Assembly (NCBI GenBank): GCA_014529385.2
Contig: CM043942.1
Location: forward strand, 34,556,469-34,620,468
DNA length: 64,000 bases
Source: Adiantum capillus-veneris
Lineage: Eukaryota; Streptophyta; Polypodiopsida; Polypodiales; Pteridaceae
Direction of reading: 5' to 3'
Shown here: in pieces, positions 43,852-54,905 of the stretch
Position numbering within the stretch: position 1 is the first letter of the stretch
Layout of the letters: each line of letters starts with the position of its first letter
Notes under the pieces: model-generated
Told to the model about the DNA's origin: nothing
What the model saw: the letters and a program-made list of their open reading frames with translations, nothing else
Databases searched by the model: none
Made by a program: the position numbers and the translations under genes

Positions 43852-43969
43852 CACGACATGCTTTCTATGCGGTGGATACCCACGACTTGCTTTCTATGCG
43901 GTGGGAATCCACGTCTTGCTTTCTATGCGGTGGGAGTGTCCATGACGTGCTTTCTATGCGGTGGACATC
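43852..43969. repeat. Four-fold short repeat in the C LTR
   Basis: TGCTTTCTATGCGGTGG occurs four times, about 30 bases apart, between the gag-start exon and the LTR end. The 3' LTR has the same set (about 51753-51862). Confidence 0.9.
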
Positions 43970-44636
43970 CCTAGTTGTATGGGCAGCTAGGCGACAACGG
44001 GAGGAGTGAACTCTCGCTGGAGGGGGGATGTTGTACCTCCAGAACATTGGAACTTTTATGAATAAGTTTGAGTAGAATTTTTACTAGAATTCTGTCTTGG
44101 TGTTGTTTGCAATACTGGTTGAAGGGCTGTTTTAACGAACCATATGATTCGGAATTAAACAAGGAATATCTATGTTGAACAAGCTTGTGGTAGTAATTAG
44201 GTCACACAAGGAAGTGTGAGTGTGGGGGTGGAAAGTGGGGGCTTGGCTCGGGTTGCCAATGCCTACGAGATGGGTGGTCCCGATTGGTCGGGAACTCTCT
44301 GTCCCCATAGTGCTTACTCGATATTGGTATTACTCATTGCCCCTAGAGCGGCGAATCCTCGAGAGTACGTGCCTTTGAAACATGGGGAAAAAGGCACTCG
44401 GGGTTTCTCTCCTCTTGGAAGGTGGGTCTTAGGATCGCTAGATAGTAAGTACGCTTCCCCTGTGAGGTGGAGCTAGATCTCGTTGCTAGTAGGCTCGAAC
44501 TCGACTCACTTTGTGATGAGAGATCGTCCGCCAGTTGAACCCTGAACCATTTTGTTTGCTTCCGCTATAGATCTAGTGGCCACCAGGTTTACCATCAGAT
44601 CCGTTGTTTGATACGACGGGGTGGGGACCTCACACC

Positions 44637-44648
44637 TGGTATCAGAGC
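44637..44648 (+). promoter_or_regulatory. Primer-binding site of C (tRNA-Met type)
   Basis: TGGTATCAGAGC, two bases after the 5' LTR end. Confidence 0.92.
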
Positions 44649-44749
44649 CTAAGTTAGGCTGGGAAAATAAAGTCGTATTGTTTGAACATTTAAAAAGGAA
44701 TTGAAAGTATATAGGTAGTTGATCCGAATTCCTTGCATTGGTGTTGCAG

Positions 44750-45253
44750 GAAGACCCCGTGCTAGAATATCGGAAGTTCCAAGTGTTTGAGCTTATTTAT
44801 GAGCAAGCTCGAAGATTCCCAGTTTACCAGTTCAGGCGAGATGTCATGGAGATACTGTTGAAGGCTTATACGCCACACTCCACTCGCATTGATAAAGGAT
44901 GGGAACTTGATTGGACATTTCCAGGAGGGGTTTACTACATCAACGCTCGGAAGCTAGGATGCCTGGCTACCGACTTGAAGAAGATACGTTGGGGAGAAGA
45001 GTTGAGAGTGATAGAGATATTCTACTTGGTGCCCACATGATTGGACCAGACTGTTTCGGGCAACTCCAATCAGACCATCAACGACTGGCTCTTGGAGAAG
45101 GTCACCAATGTGATTCCAGCAAACCGAGTCAAAACCTTTGGATTACTGAAAGCGGAACTCCGGCCCGATATCTTAGTTTATTATCCCCTCAAGAATGTGT
45201 ATAAGAACTATTACACGAATGAACTAGTGCATCATGTCAATACCATTTCCTAG
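44750..45253 (+). pseudogene. C gag, N-terminal part after the predicted acceptor
   Basis: Open from the acceptor at 44750 (EDPVLEYRKFQVFEL) to a TGA after 45037, then in another frame to 45253 (NDWLLEKVTNVIP ... NELVHHVNTIS). The two halves read as one protein with a single frameshift near 45040. No known domain, but it precedes the main gag domain. The stretch 45254-45480 has stops in all frames and may hold another intron or decay. Confidence 0.5.
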
Positions 45254-45499
45254 GCGTATGCTATACGCAATCCATAAAGCCGTGTAATAAGCGGTCATCA
45301 ATCATTCTAAACCTTGAGGAGTTTCGATTGTAATAAATTTCCATCAATAAAGTTCTTTATGTCTCTGAATCTCTGTCTCTTGATAAAGTGGAATTTTGAA
45401 TTTTATTAAAGTCTCGTGTCTATCTTGAAATTCAAGTAATGGTATCAAGAATTTCGTATAACCCATGTAGGTACCGCTTGTTGCTCTGTACTCGGCAGC

Positions 45500-46331
45500 G
45501 CAAGAGAAGAAGCTTCTCCTCAAACAAGCCCAACCTCCGATCTTTAAGGGCGAGGGGGCAAATGTGGAGAGAGATGCGGAAGTATGGATGGAAGCCATGG
45601 ACGATTACTTTGAAGCTGCGGGAACCCAACCCGTAAATCAGACCATGCTTGCGATGTTCCGCTTGACTGGCGATGCCAAGATATGGTGGAAGCAACATTG
45701 CAGAGACCTGGACATTAAAGGATCTTCCCAATCTTGGGAAGACATCAAAGCTGCGATAATGGGACGTTATTTACCACCTGCCTATAGGACCATGAAAATG
45801 AATGAATTCTTTTCACTTCGGCAGCTGAATTCAACCGTCGAAGAATACTATGCAAAGTTTGTCACTCTTCGGAGATATGCTCCTAAGATGACCTTGGAAC
45901 AACAGGTGGCAAGGTTCTGTCAAGGGCTAATCAATCCCTTGAACACTCGGCTGGAGGCTCTCAGGCTGTCAACACTACAGGATGCCTTGTTGAGGGCTAA
46001 ACCTCTAGCTCTCAAAGTACAAAAGGCTAATCAGAATAGGAGGAATAATTGGGCAAAGAGGGCAAGGAACACTGCTTGGGACAACAGACTAGCCAACCAA
46101 ACCTATAACCAGCGCCCTATTGTGGCTACCACTACAACCATGGAGTTCCCTGATGTTCGATGCTATGGTTGCGGCGAGCATGGACACTACAGATCCAATT
46201 GCCCCAGGAACATTCATGCAACCAACGCCAATGCCATACCCTTGAATACCCGTGGGCGTGGCCAAGCTAATGGAAGAGGAGGACGCGGAAGAATGAACGG
46301 AGGGCGAGGCGTGGAGCTACCGCTAGAGTGA
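45500..46331 (+). CDS. C gag, main domain and zinc knuckle
   Basis: The frame opens upstream of the ATG at 45564; residues before that ATG fit gag (PPIFKGEG), so translation probably begins earlier. The retrotransposon-gag domain follows ([39 protein letters not shown]), then a CCHC knuckle ([14 protein letters not shown], about 46160-46201) and a Gly/Arg-rich tail ([10 protein letters not shown]). It would assemble the particle and bind RNA. The tail overlaps the next frame by four bases, consistent with a frameshift or restart for pol. Confidence 0.8.
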
Positions 46332-47428
46332 ATGCCGCAGTAGTTCAACCAACTGTGGGTGATGAAGCAGTGGAGAGAGCAACCCTACATGCTACAATTG
46401 ACAATCCCAATGGTTGCGAGCAATACGCAGTCATTCATACGCCAGGATCTCTCAGAGGTGAACAAGTTAACTTCCTTATAGATTGTGGCAGTACTCTTTC
46501 ATTTCTTTCACCCAGATGCATGAGAAAGCTTAAGCTAGATAAGTATCCGTCAAGCAAGCTAGTTGTCGAGCTAGCAAACGGCAAGGAGGTAGTATCTCAA
46601 CACACTGCAGGCAAAATTGACTTCGATTTAGGGGGACACCCAACTTCTGCCCAATTTCGAACCCTACCCTTAGGATTCTTTGATGGAATACTAGGGATGG
46701 ACTGGCTAAAGCAAAGTAGGGCCCACATACATTGTGCACAAGGGAATTTTACCTTTACAGATAACTTGGGTAATGAAGCCTTAATCCAGGGGGAAAATGG
46801 GAGACCTAAGGCTACTCTAGTTAAGGCCAGCAGACTTTTGAAGGGACTAAGGAAGGGTCAGCAAATATATGCAGTTAAACTCAACAAGGTGGACCAATCA
46901 GATACCTCACTTCGACCAAACTGGTTGAGAGAGTATGATGATGTATTCCCCGAAGACCTTACGAATCTTCCACCACACAGAGAGGTAGATCATGAGATTG
47001 AGACTATCCCTGGGTGTGAACCTATCTCAAAAAGACCTTATAAAATGTCACTTCCGGAGGCCATCGAACTCAAAGAACAACTTAGGCAACTCATTGAGCA
47101 AGGATTCATTCGACCCAGTACTTCTCCTTGGGGTGCTCCAGTTCTTTTCCAGAAGAAGAAGGATGGGACCTTAAGGCTATGCATAGACTACCGTGGGCTG
47201 AATCAGGTAACTGTCAAGAACAAGTATCCAATTCCAAGGATTGACGAACTTTTGGACAGACTCCACGGCGCCAAAATATTTACAAAGATAGATCTAAGAT
47301 CAGGATATTACCAAATCAGGATCAAGGAATCAGATATTCCAAAGACACCTTTCAATACTAGGTATGGGCACTACGAATTCACAGTAATGTCTTTTGGTCT
47401 AACAAATGCTCCTGCAAGCTTCAAATGA
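46328..47428 (+). CDS. C protease and first half of reverse transcriptase
   Basis: Retropepsin loop [13 protein letters not shown] (Cys where Thr or Ser is usual) and ILGMDWL. Then [62 protein letters not shown]. It ends at a TGA (47426-47428) just where Arg is expected in this family, so one base change has cut the polyprotein. Overlaps gag by four bases. Confidence 0.85.
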   Translation: MNAAVVQPTVGDEAVERATLHATIDNPNGCEQYAVIHTPGSLRGEQVNFLIDCGSTLSFLSPRCMRKLKLDKYPSSKLVVELANGKEVVSQHTAGKIDFDLGGHPTSAQFRTLPLGFFDGILGMDWLKQSRAHIHCAQGNFTFTDNLGNEALIQGENGRPKATLVKASRLLKGLRKGQQIYAVKLNKVDQSDTSLRPNWLREYDDVFPEDLTNLPPHREVDHEIETIPGCEPISKRPYKMSLPEAIELKEQLRQLIEQGFIRPSTSPWGAPVLFQKKKDGTLRLCIDYRGLNQVTVKNKYPIPRIDELLDRLHGAKIFTKIDLRSGYYQIRIKESDIPKTPFNTRYGHYEFTVMSFGLTNAPASFK

Positions 47429-47431
47429 CTT

Positions 47432-48359
47432 ATGCAGGATATTTTCAGACCTTACCTCGATGATTTTGTCTTGGTTTTCTTTGATGACATTCTGATCTAT
47501 TCCAAAGACGAGGTAGATCACGAAGAACATGTTCGCAAAGTACTTGATCTTCTCCGAAAACACCAACTTTACGCTAAAGAGAGCAAGTGCACTTTTTGCT
47601 CACCAAAGGTCAACTATCTTGGATTTGTCATTTCGGCTGAAGGGATTTCAGTGGACTCAGATAAAGTCAAGGACATCATTGATTGGCCTCAACCATCCAC
47701 TGTCAGTGAAGTAAGGGGATTTCTTGGAATAACGGGATGGTACATGATTTTTGTCAAGGATTATGCACGTATTGCTACACCTTTGACGGAACTCCTGAAG
47801 AAAGGAATGAGGATCGATTGGAAGACCGAGCACGAGTCTAGTTTTGCTAAGCTAAAAGAATTCTTGGTCTCAGCTCCTATTTTAAAGCTTCCAGATTTCA
47901 GTAAGGAATTTGAAGTAGCGACAGATGCTAGTAAGTCTGATCTAGGCGGAGTTCTTACTCAAGAAGGAAGACCGGTGGCGTATACTTCGCGAAAGCTGAG
48001 GGATCATGAGAAGAATTATCCCACTCATGATTTGGAACTTTTAGCAGTTATACATGAAGTTATGGAGACATTATCTTCTTGGACGCAAGTTTCAGTTGGT
48101 TACAGACCACAAGAGTTTAAAGTGGATTTTTACTTAACCCATTCTCAATATGCGACAATGGCGATGGATAGAGCTATTACAGGAATATGACCTTGACATA
48201 AAGTATAGACCAAGGAAGGAAAACGCAGTTGCAGATGGTCTTAGCCGAAAATCGTTTCTCGGAGCTATCTCTATTCCAAATAACCCTATCTTGGATAGAA
48301 TCAAAGAAGCATCCCTCGAAGATCCAGAGTATCAACGTATGGCTTCATTAGTCCAGTAG
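47432..48359 (+). pseudogene. C reverse transcriptase end and RNase H
   Basis: FFDDILIYS (about 47480-47506) is the RT catalytic block, with both Asp present. Connection (KVNYLGFVIS, FLGITGWYMIFV) and RNase H (EVATDASKSDLGG, about 47925) follow. A frameshift lies near 48060, a TAA near 48137, and the end (KYRPRKENAVADGLSRKS) is in another frame, closed by a TAG at 48357. Confidence 0.85.
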
Positions 48360-48365
48360 AATAAG

Positions 48366-49631
48366 ATGCCTGGAGCTAAAGATTACTCTCTTATGGGAGG
48401 ATGTCTTTACTACAGACATAGACTCTGTGTACCCCGAGACCCAGCTTTAAAGAAGGCCATTCTATATCAAGCACACGATAGGCCTACATCCGGACACCCA
48501 GGCTATGCTAAAACTCTTCACGCCATCAGAAGGAGTTATTTCTGGTCTGGAATGAAAGGAGACATACTTCGCTATGTGAGGCAATGGCTTTCTTGTCAAC
48601 GGATAAAGGCCGAAAGGATCAAATTACCAGGGCAACTTCAACCTCTTGACATACCGCAGATGAAGTGGGAATGCATCAGTATGGACTTTGTTACAGTGTT
48701 ACCTTCTACAGGAGGTTATGATTCTGTTTTCGTGGTTGTTGACATGCTCGCAAAAGTGGCTCATCTAATACCCGTAAAGACAACCTTTACTGCTTCAGAT
48801 GTTAGTCAGGTATTCATCAAGGAGATTTTTAGGTTACATGGTCTACCCAAGCGTATCGTCAGCGATAGAGATGCCAAGTTTACATCAAAATTTTGGACCT
48901 CTCTTTTCCAATCTATTGGGTCACAATTAGCCTTCAGCACAGCGTATCATCCGCAGACTGACGGGCAAACCGAAAGAGTTAATCAAGTCATCGAGGACAT
49001 TCTCGGAGCCTATTGTTCACAAGAGCCAAAGAAGTGGTTACAATATCTACCTTTGGTAGAATATGCTTATAACTCTTCCGAACACAGAAGCATTGGAATG
49101 TCACCTTTCAAAGCTCTTTATGGACAGGACTGCTTAGCACCATTGAACTTTTCAGACCCAACCATCAGGGTAGAAGCCTCTAGAAAGCTGTTAGAAGATA
49201 TGGAAGCACAAACTAGAGCTATTCGCCAGGACATTCAGGCAGCTCAGGATAGACAGAAGCACTATGTAGATAAGAATCGTTCGGAAAGGACTTTCAAAGA
49301 AGGGGATAAAGTTTTTCAGCGAGTTCGACCAAAGAAAAGCAATTTATCACTAGGCAGATACAAGAAGCTAAGCCCAAGGTACTGTGGACCATTCGAGATC
49401 ATTAAGGTTGTGAGTGACCAAGCCTACAAGCTAAAGTTACCTGCAAACTTGAAGGTTCATGATGTATTCCATGTCAGCTTACTCAAACCCTATATTCTCA
49501 ATCCTGATCAATTCTTGGACTTAGATCAGATAGTCATGCCAGCACAAGGAGTTCCCGAGCTCCAACTGACTATGTACTTGAAACAAGGGAAAGAAAGTTA
49601 TGCAAAAGGACTATCACGGAGCATCAAGTAA
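48366..49631 (+). CDS. C integrase
   Basis: Zinc-binding N-terminus (HDRPTSGHPGYAKT ... CQRIKAE, with the first Cys of the pair replaced by Leu-Ser-Cys spacing, SCQR). Catalytic core: Asp in ISMDFVTVLP, Asp in SDRDAKF and Glu in GQTERVN, so the D,D,E triad is complete. The C-terminal GPF/Y-like module (SPRYCGPFEIIKV) is followed by VHDVFHVSLLKPY. The frame then shifts just before the chromodomain. It would insert the cDNA, guided by the tail. Confidence 0.88.
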   Translation: MPGAKDYSLMGGCLYYRHRLCVPRDPALKKAILYQAHDRPTSGHPGYAKTLHAIRRSYFWSGMKGDILRYVRQWLSCQRIKAERIKLPGQLQPLDIPQMKWECISMDFVTVLPSTGGYDSVFVVVDMLAKVAHLIPVKTTFTASDVSQVFIKEIFRLHGLPKRIVSDRDAKFTSKFWTSLFQSIGSQLAFSTAYHPQTDGQTERVNQVIEDILGAYCSQEPKKWLQYLPLVEYAYNSSEHRSIGMSPFKALYGQDCLAPLNFSDPTIRVEASRKLLEDMEAQTRAIRQDIQAAQDRQKHYVDKNRSERTFKEGDKVFQRVRPKKSNLSLGRYKKLSPRYCGPFEIIKVVSDQAYKLKLPANLKVHDVFHVSLLKPYILNPDQFLDLDQIVMPAQGVPELQLTMYLKQGKESYAKGLSRSIK

Positions 49632-49719
49632 AATGGAAGGATTACCCTGAAGACGATGCAACTTGGGAAGACGAGTTGACGCTCTTAAAAGATTACCCAA
49701 ACTCATTCTTGAGATGAGG
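49597..49719 (+). pseudogene. C chromodomain-like tail, out of frame
   Basis: In the frame next to the integrase frame: VKWKDYPEDDATWED, the core of the short chromodomain at the end of chromovirus integrases, then a stop. One indel near 49600 separates it from integrase. In this family the domain is thought to steer insertion towards heterochromatin. Confidence 0.75.
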
Positions 49720-49737
49720 ACATCTCAAATTTTTCAC

Positions 49738-49748
49738 GTTGGGGAGGT
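49738..49748 (+). promoter_or_regulatory. Polypurine tract of C
   Basis: TTGGGGAGGT directly before the 3' LTR. Confidence 0.7.
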
Positions 49749-52528
49749 TGTAAGGTCTCTGACTCGATCACAAGAGCACCCTTGTACCACGAAATGAATA
49801 CAATGGAATAAGTTACTATTTTTAGCAGTTTTCTAGATTCTGTGAGTGCCATGATGTTTAGAATGTTATAAAGCTTCAAAATGTGAATTAAAATAAATTT
49901 TGTGAAAAATTTCCAAAAATAGTAAGTTTTTGGTCACCCGAACCGTCCAGTCTCGACCGTCTCGAAAATCTGCACCCGTATCCCGAATTTGAAAAAAATG
50001 CATTTTCGGACCCCGGGGGGCTGCTAAATATGGCAGGTACTCGGGTCAGTACGCCTTAGTTAGAGCTTCGTATGGCAATTTACGGCATCAAAATCCAATT
50101 CGTATGACCCGTTCTAGCCTAGAACCAAATTTCCTAAAAATTGTCCAGGGAGGCACCGGGGGCCCAGGACTGTGTGGGAATAGGTCCCAGGCCACTCTAG
50201 ATCAGCTTTAGCAGCTAGGGGACGCCCTCTTGCTTTGTGGGAGTCTTGGGAAAGCTGCCAAGCCTGCAACTCAGTCTCAGAACCAGTTAACCAAGCCAAC
50301 CTGACACTTGGTGGGCAGAGAACTGGACTTGCCATGCTTAACTGGAGAAGCTCCCAGATGCATTTAGCAACCCACATCGATTTTCAGCCTGTAGGAGCCT
50401 ATTTAAATACGTGCATACACACACACACACACACACACACTTATGATCACACACACACACACACACAGTGCATACACACACACCCACATACATTGGGGAG
50501 GTGCTGCTGAATCACACACCTATTGAAGAAGAAGCTAGGAGGGAGGTGTTGCCGAATTTTCATCCCAAGAAGCTCGATTAGATCAGAAAATCGAGAAGAT
50601 TACCAGCTCTTAATCACGGTAACGACAGTTTAATTAATGCTATCTGAAAATCCCTTTTTCTACCATCAAAATTTCTCGTACATTATACCTATTCCTAGCC
50701 GAAAATCTCTATGACTACTCTCTAAATTCTCCTTATTCGTACTCTATTATGTAAATCATCATTCCATAGCTGAATTATCAGCCATTCTTCACTCTCGATT
50801 AATGATTAGAGCATAATTATCAGAGTCTTCTATCTCTAGATAGCATAGTAATTAATCGGTAAGCTAGTGTTTGTGTAGATTGAAGAGAATCACTATTGTA
50901 ATCACTCATTAACATTGTAGCTTAATCGAATTCATTTCTCTTATGCATTAAGATGTAATTAAGGAGAAATTAATCTGTCAATAAGTCTCTAAGAATTGGT
51001 TTTTCCTCACACATATGCATAGGGTAAATCTGCATCATCTAATTGCTAGGAAATAGTTTAATCATACTTAATCCAATTCTCTGGTAATTCCAATAGTGAA
51101 ATCCTAATTATTCTTGATCATGTAAGCCGAATAATTATCTTAGAGCCGGTTCCCATAGGATTATGTGCCATCCTTAATGATTGCTTTATGAAAGAAATCT
51201 AGACTCTCATATAGGAGAGATTAATTGATGTCACTAATCTACCCATTGGACTGTTATGATGCTTGTGAACCTTAGCTCTTTCTCCAAGCTCATCATTTAA
51301 AGTAGTGAGAAATGGCCCCGGTTAAGAGGACGCGCTTTGGTGGTGCCCATGATCGCGAGGCAGGAACGAGCAATGTCAAAGGGAAGGGGAAGGCTCCCAT
51401 GGAGGAACAAATACCGGCCATCTCACGGACCATCGATGAAGAAGTGGAAGAGGTAGATCATATTTTTATTCAAGTTGTTTAAATTAACATTGCATACGCT
51501 AGTTAGGAATGCTCATATCCCCAAACATGTTGGAGAAATCCGACAGAAACCTCGACATTGAAATCATTGTACATTAAGTTCTAAAGTAGGAAGGTAATGT
51601 CTGATGGGTATGCTGTTTGCAAGAGGAAAGAATGTTTGCTAGGGAAAATTTAGCTCGACATGTTCATTTTATTTCCAATGTTGAATCAGTCTTGACCCCC
51701 CTACTGATCACAGGGGGTAGAGTTCCTCGTTAAGGGCTCTTGAATCCACGACATGCTTTCTATGCGGTGGATACCCAGGACTTGCTTTCTATGCGGTGGG
51801 AATCCACGTCTTGCTTTCTATGCGGTGGGAGTGTCCATGACGTGCTTTCTATGCGGTGGACATACCTAGTTGTATGGGTAGCTAGGCGACAACGGGAGGA
51901 GTGAACTCTCGCTGGAGGGGGGATGTTGTACCTCCAGAACATTGGAACTTTTATGAATAAGTTTGAGTAGAATTTTTACTAGAATTCTGTCTTGGTGTTG
52001 TTTGCAATACTGGTTGAAGGGCTGATTTAACGAACCATGTGATTCGGAATTAAACAAGGAATATCTATGTTGAACAACCTTGTGGTAGTAATTAGGTCAC
52101 ATGAGGAAGTGTGAGTGTGGGGGTGGAAAGTGGGGCTTGGCTCGGGTTGCCAATGCCTACGAGATGGGTGGTCCCGATTGGTCGGGAACTCTCTGTCCCC
52201 ATAGTGCTTACTCGATATTGGTATTACTCATTGCCCCTAGAGCGGCGAATCCTCGAGAGTACGTGCCTCTGAAACATGGGGAAAAAGGCACTCGGGGTTT
52301 CTCTCCTCTTGGAAGGTGGGTCTTAGGATCGCTAGATAGTAAGTACGCTTCCCCTGCGAGGTGGAGCTAGATCTCGTTGCTAGTAGGCTCGAACTCGACT
52401 CACTTTGTGATGAGAGATCGTCCGCTAGTTGAACCCTGAACCATTTTGTTTGCTTCCGCTATAGATCTAGTGGCCACCAGGTTTACCATCAGATCTGTTG
52501 TTTGATACGACGGGGTGGGGACCTCACA
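49749..52528 (+). repeat. 3' LTR of C, 2780 bp
   Basis: Same ends and internal order as the 5' LTR, with scattered substitutions and shorter CA arrays. It contains a second copy of the gag-start exon (ATG near 51313) that would lie in the 3' end of the RNA. Confidence 0.92.
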
Positions 52529-52533
52529 GCATG
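52529..52533 (+). repeat. Target site duplication GCATG, right copy
   Basis: Matches 41844-41848. Confidence 0.92.
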
Positions 52534-53815
52534 CTCCAACTTGTTGAACCTGGAGCACGCAATGCGCACACATTCTTGTATTCTCAAGTATGATCTTGAT
52601 TATGATGTCTAGCTTGGAAATACCTTGAATGATATGTATGCCAAATGTGCCCTTTACGCCAGTCGCCCATGGCGAAGGTTCCATAGGCTATGGCCGCCCA
52701 CATGAGCGATTAATTTGGCCGCCTATTTTAAAATTAACACAAATGTTGTGTGTGAAAGGGAAAGGAAAAAGGCATGGCTGGCAACAGAGATGCCGCAGGC
52801 AGCGACGAGAAAGGAAAGAAGAGCTCGCACTGTGGTGTGTAGAGCTCGGGCAGTGTCGAACTAGCATAAAAATAAGCAGAGCTCGCCACGACGCTCTGTT
52901 TCGGCTCCAAAATCGACTCGTTTTGCGCTGCTTGTCCCCGTTGGCTGCCACATCAGCAGGGGGTTTACGCCTCCCTAGCATCGACGGCGCCGTCGTTGCT
53001 AAGGGAGGGAGGCAGCTATTAATAGGAAACCTTTTACATTAGGAAGAGTAATATTGCATGCGAGGAAATTAGAGGAGCTTAAGAAAAGGGGAGGTGAATG
53101 AGCAAGGGAAGAGGGTGCTCGAAGATGGAAGGCAATCACGAGCTCTCATTCTCTCTCAGAGCTTGGACAAAGAGAACACTCTCTCACTCTCTTGAGCTTT
53201 CACAAGGGGCAATCGTGCTCTCTCTCCCTCATGCTCAATCGATCAAAGGAGGATATTAGCTCCAGCTCTCTCGCTCTCAAGCTTGAACAAGGGTAGGACA
53301 AAGACTATTTTTCTCTCTCTCTCTCGGGATTAGAGAATAGAAGCAAAGGCTCGGAAAAGGGCAGATTTAAGCAAGGAGTTGAAGGCAAAAGAAAAAGGGT
53401 TAGAGCTCAGCAAAGCAGGAAGCTACAGGATAATTGACAATTAATTGATGCTTAATGATTAAGGCAGTGAAGCTTGCAAAATCCGCAAGGTATTTGAAGC
53501 AGATAAAGCTGCAGGAGAAAATTTCCATAACCGTCATCAGCTAGAGATTAAATTAACATTCTTTTAAGTTTGGTGTCATTAACGGCTTGGTTAATCCTAT
53601 AAATGGGAGCTTAAATTCCTATTAGCAGATGATCCAAGTGACCGTGCTATTAGCATCCCGCCTTGGCTAAGGATTAAGTTGTACTCGAAGCGTTAATCAA
53701 CTAATTGAAGACTACGATGATTGACAATTCCATGTGTATCTGTTTTTCTTGTTCTCTCTCTTGACACCTCTCATAGCCAAAGGGCCGGCGCCTGCCCAAC
53801 GGCTCACGTTTTGAA
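52534..53815. mobile_element. Insertion B, right part
   Basis: Continuation of B after element C. No gene seen; CT-rich stretches (about 53140-53330) and a GC-rich patch (52900-53010). It ends near TTTTGAACA, before the RT of A resumes. Limits good to about 10 bases. Confidence 0.4.
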
Positions 53816-53821
53816 CACATC

Positions 53822-54760
53822 GGGTAGAAGATCTATTTGATAAGTTACAATTTTTGGCTTGACAAATGCTCCAGATGCATTCAAACTCATGATGGACAAA
53901 TTTTACACCTCCAAGGTATCTTTCAAGTTGTGAGAGAGAATAAGCTTTTCATTAATCAAAAGAAAAGTGAATTTTTCCTACAAGAGATTCAATATTTAGG
54001 TCACATAATCTCTAAAGATGGCACCCGTATGAATGCATAAAAGTTAGAGGTAATAAAATGATGGCCTAATCCAAGGAATCTACAAGAGGTACAAAGCTTC
54101 ATAGGTATGTGTGCATACTATAGACGCTTCATTAAAAAAATTATCGCTAATAGAAAACCCATTACATGACTTAACAAAAAAGAACGTTAAGTATTCATGG
54201 ACTGCAAAAGTGCAAGAAGATTTTAAAGAAGCTTAAGGAGAATCTTATCTCTCAACGTGTGCTCACACTACTAGATCTCTCAAAGCCATTTGAGGTCCAA
54301 TGTGATGCTTGTGGTAATTGCCTTGGAGCTATTTTGCTTCAAGAAGGGCATGCCATAGCATATGAGAGTCAAAGACTCAACTTCGATAAGTGAGTATTGG
54401 GCAGATACAAAAAAGAGCTACTAGCTATTCTATATGCCCTAAATACCTGGAAACACTATCTATTGGGGACTCCATTCATCCTACGAATGGATCACAAAGC
54501 CTCAAGGACTTCATGTAGAAAACCAAGCTTTCTGACAAACAAATGAAGTGGGAAAATTTTCTTTTGCAATTTAAATTTCATATTGCTTGTTGGCAAGCAC
54601 AATCAAGTGGTCGATGCATTTTCACAATGACCAAGGGTAAATGTGGTGTCTATAGCAACTCGTAATGATGTATCTTTTATGTTAGATGAGTATGCTACTG
54701 ACCAAGACTTTAAGTATGTAATTACAGTCTTTGCCGACAATAGAGTTCCCGACAGCAAGT

Positions 54761-54762
<2 letters not shown>
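53822..54762 (+). pseudogene. Element A, RT end and RNase H
   Basis: VEDLFDKLQ follows directly from the RT of A left of insertion B. The middle of RT is then deleted, because the next motif is FGLTNAP-like at about 53850. Connection (NKLFINQKKSEFF, YLGHIISKDG), YYRRFI and RNase H pieces (RYKKELLAILYAL, TWKHYLLGTPF, GKHNQVVDAF) follow with many stops. The frame ends DNRVPDSKSYT at a CA array. Integrase and 3' LTR of A are missing. Confidence 0.7.

Positions 54763-54801
<39 letters not shown>
54763..54801. repeat. CA microsatellite at the A/D junction, first
   Basis: About 19 CA units where the coding sequence of A ends. Confidence 0.95.
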
Positions 54802-54803
<2 letters not shown>

Positions 54804-54863
54804 ACACATATATAAACATACATACATACATATACACACACACAGATACCATACTTGAGTTAG

Positions 54864-54865
<2 letters not shown>

Positions 54866-54902
<37 letters not shown>
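54866..54902. repeat. CA microsatellite at the A/D junction, second
   Basis: About 18 CA units directly before the open frame of copia element D. Confidence 0.95.
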
Positions 54903-54904
<2 letters not shown>

Positions 54905-54905
54905 T

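Larger units (their letters stand above)
41849..44634 (+). repeat. 5' LTR of C, 2786 bp
   Basis: TGTAAGGTC ... GACCTCACA. It holds a TATA-like box, CA arrays, a gag-start exon with splice donor, and a four-fold short repeat. Confidence 0.92.
41849..52528 (+). mobile_element. Ty3/gypsy chromovirus C, structurally complete, 10680 bp
   Basis: Two LTRs (41849-44634 and 49749-52528), 5-bp target duplication GCATG, primer site, gag, protease, RT, RNase H, integrase, a chromodomain-like tail and a polypurine tract, all in canonical order. The integrase context (RIKAER-type linker) and the tail are nearest to the Tekay/Del type; this placement is from memory of motifs. The LTRs differ only at scattered sites, so the insertion is young compared with its neighbours. 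It cannot be fully autonomous as read: a TGA in RT, a frameshift and TAA in RNase H, a TAG before integrase and a frameshift before the chromodomain. Confidence 0.92.

Noticed and set aside
43865-44162. Minus-strand ORFs in the C LTR (also 51760-52057)
   Set aside because: Frames produced by the four-fold TGCTTTCTATGCGGTGG repeat; no homologous frame in the solo LTR.
53837-54040. ORF of 67 codons as a separate gene
   Set aside because: It is a piece of the element A RT/connection region (KKSEFF, YLGHIISKDG), not an independent gene.
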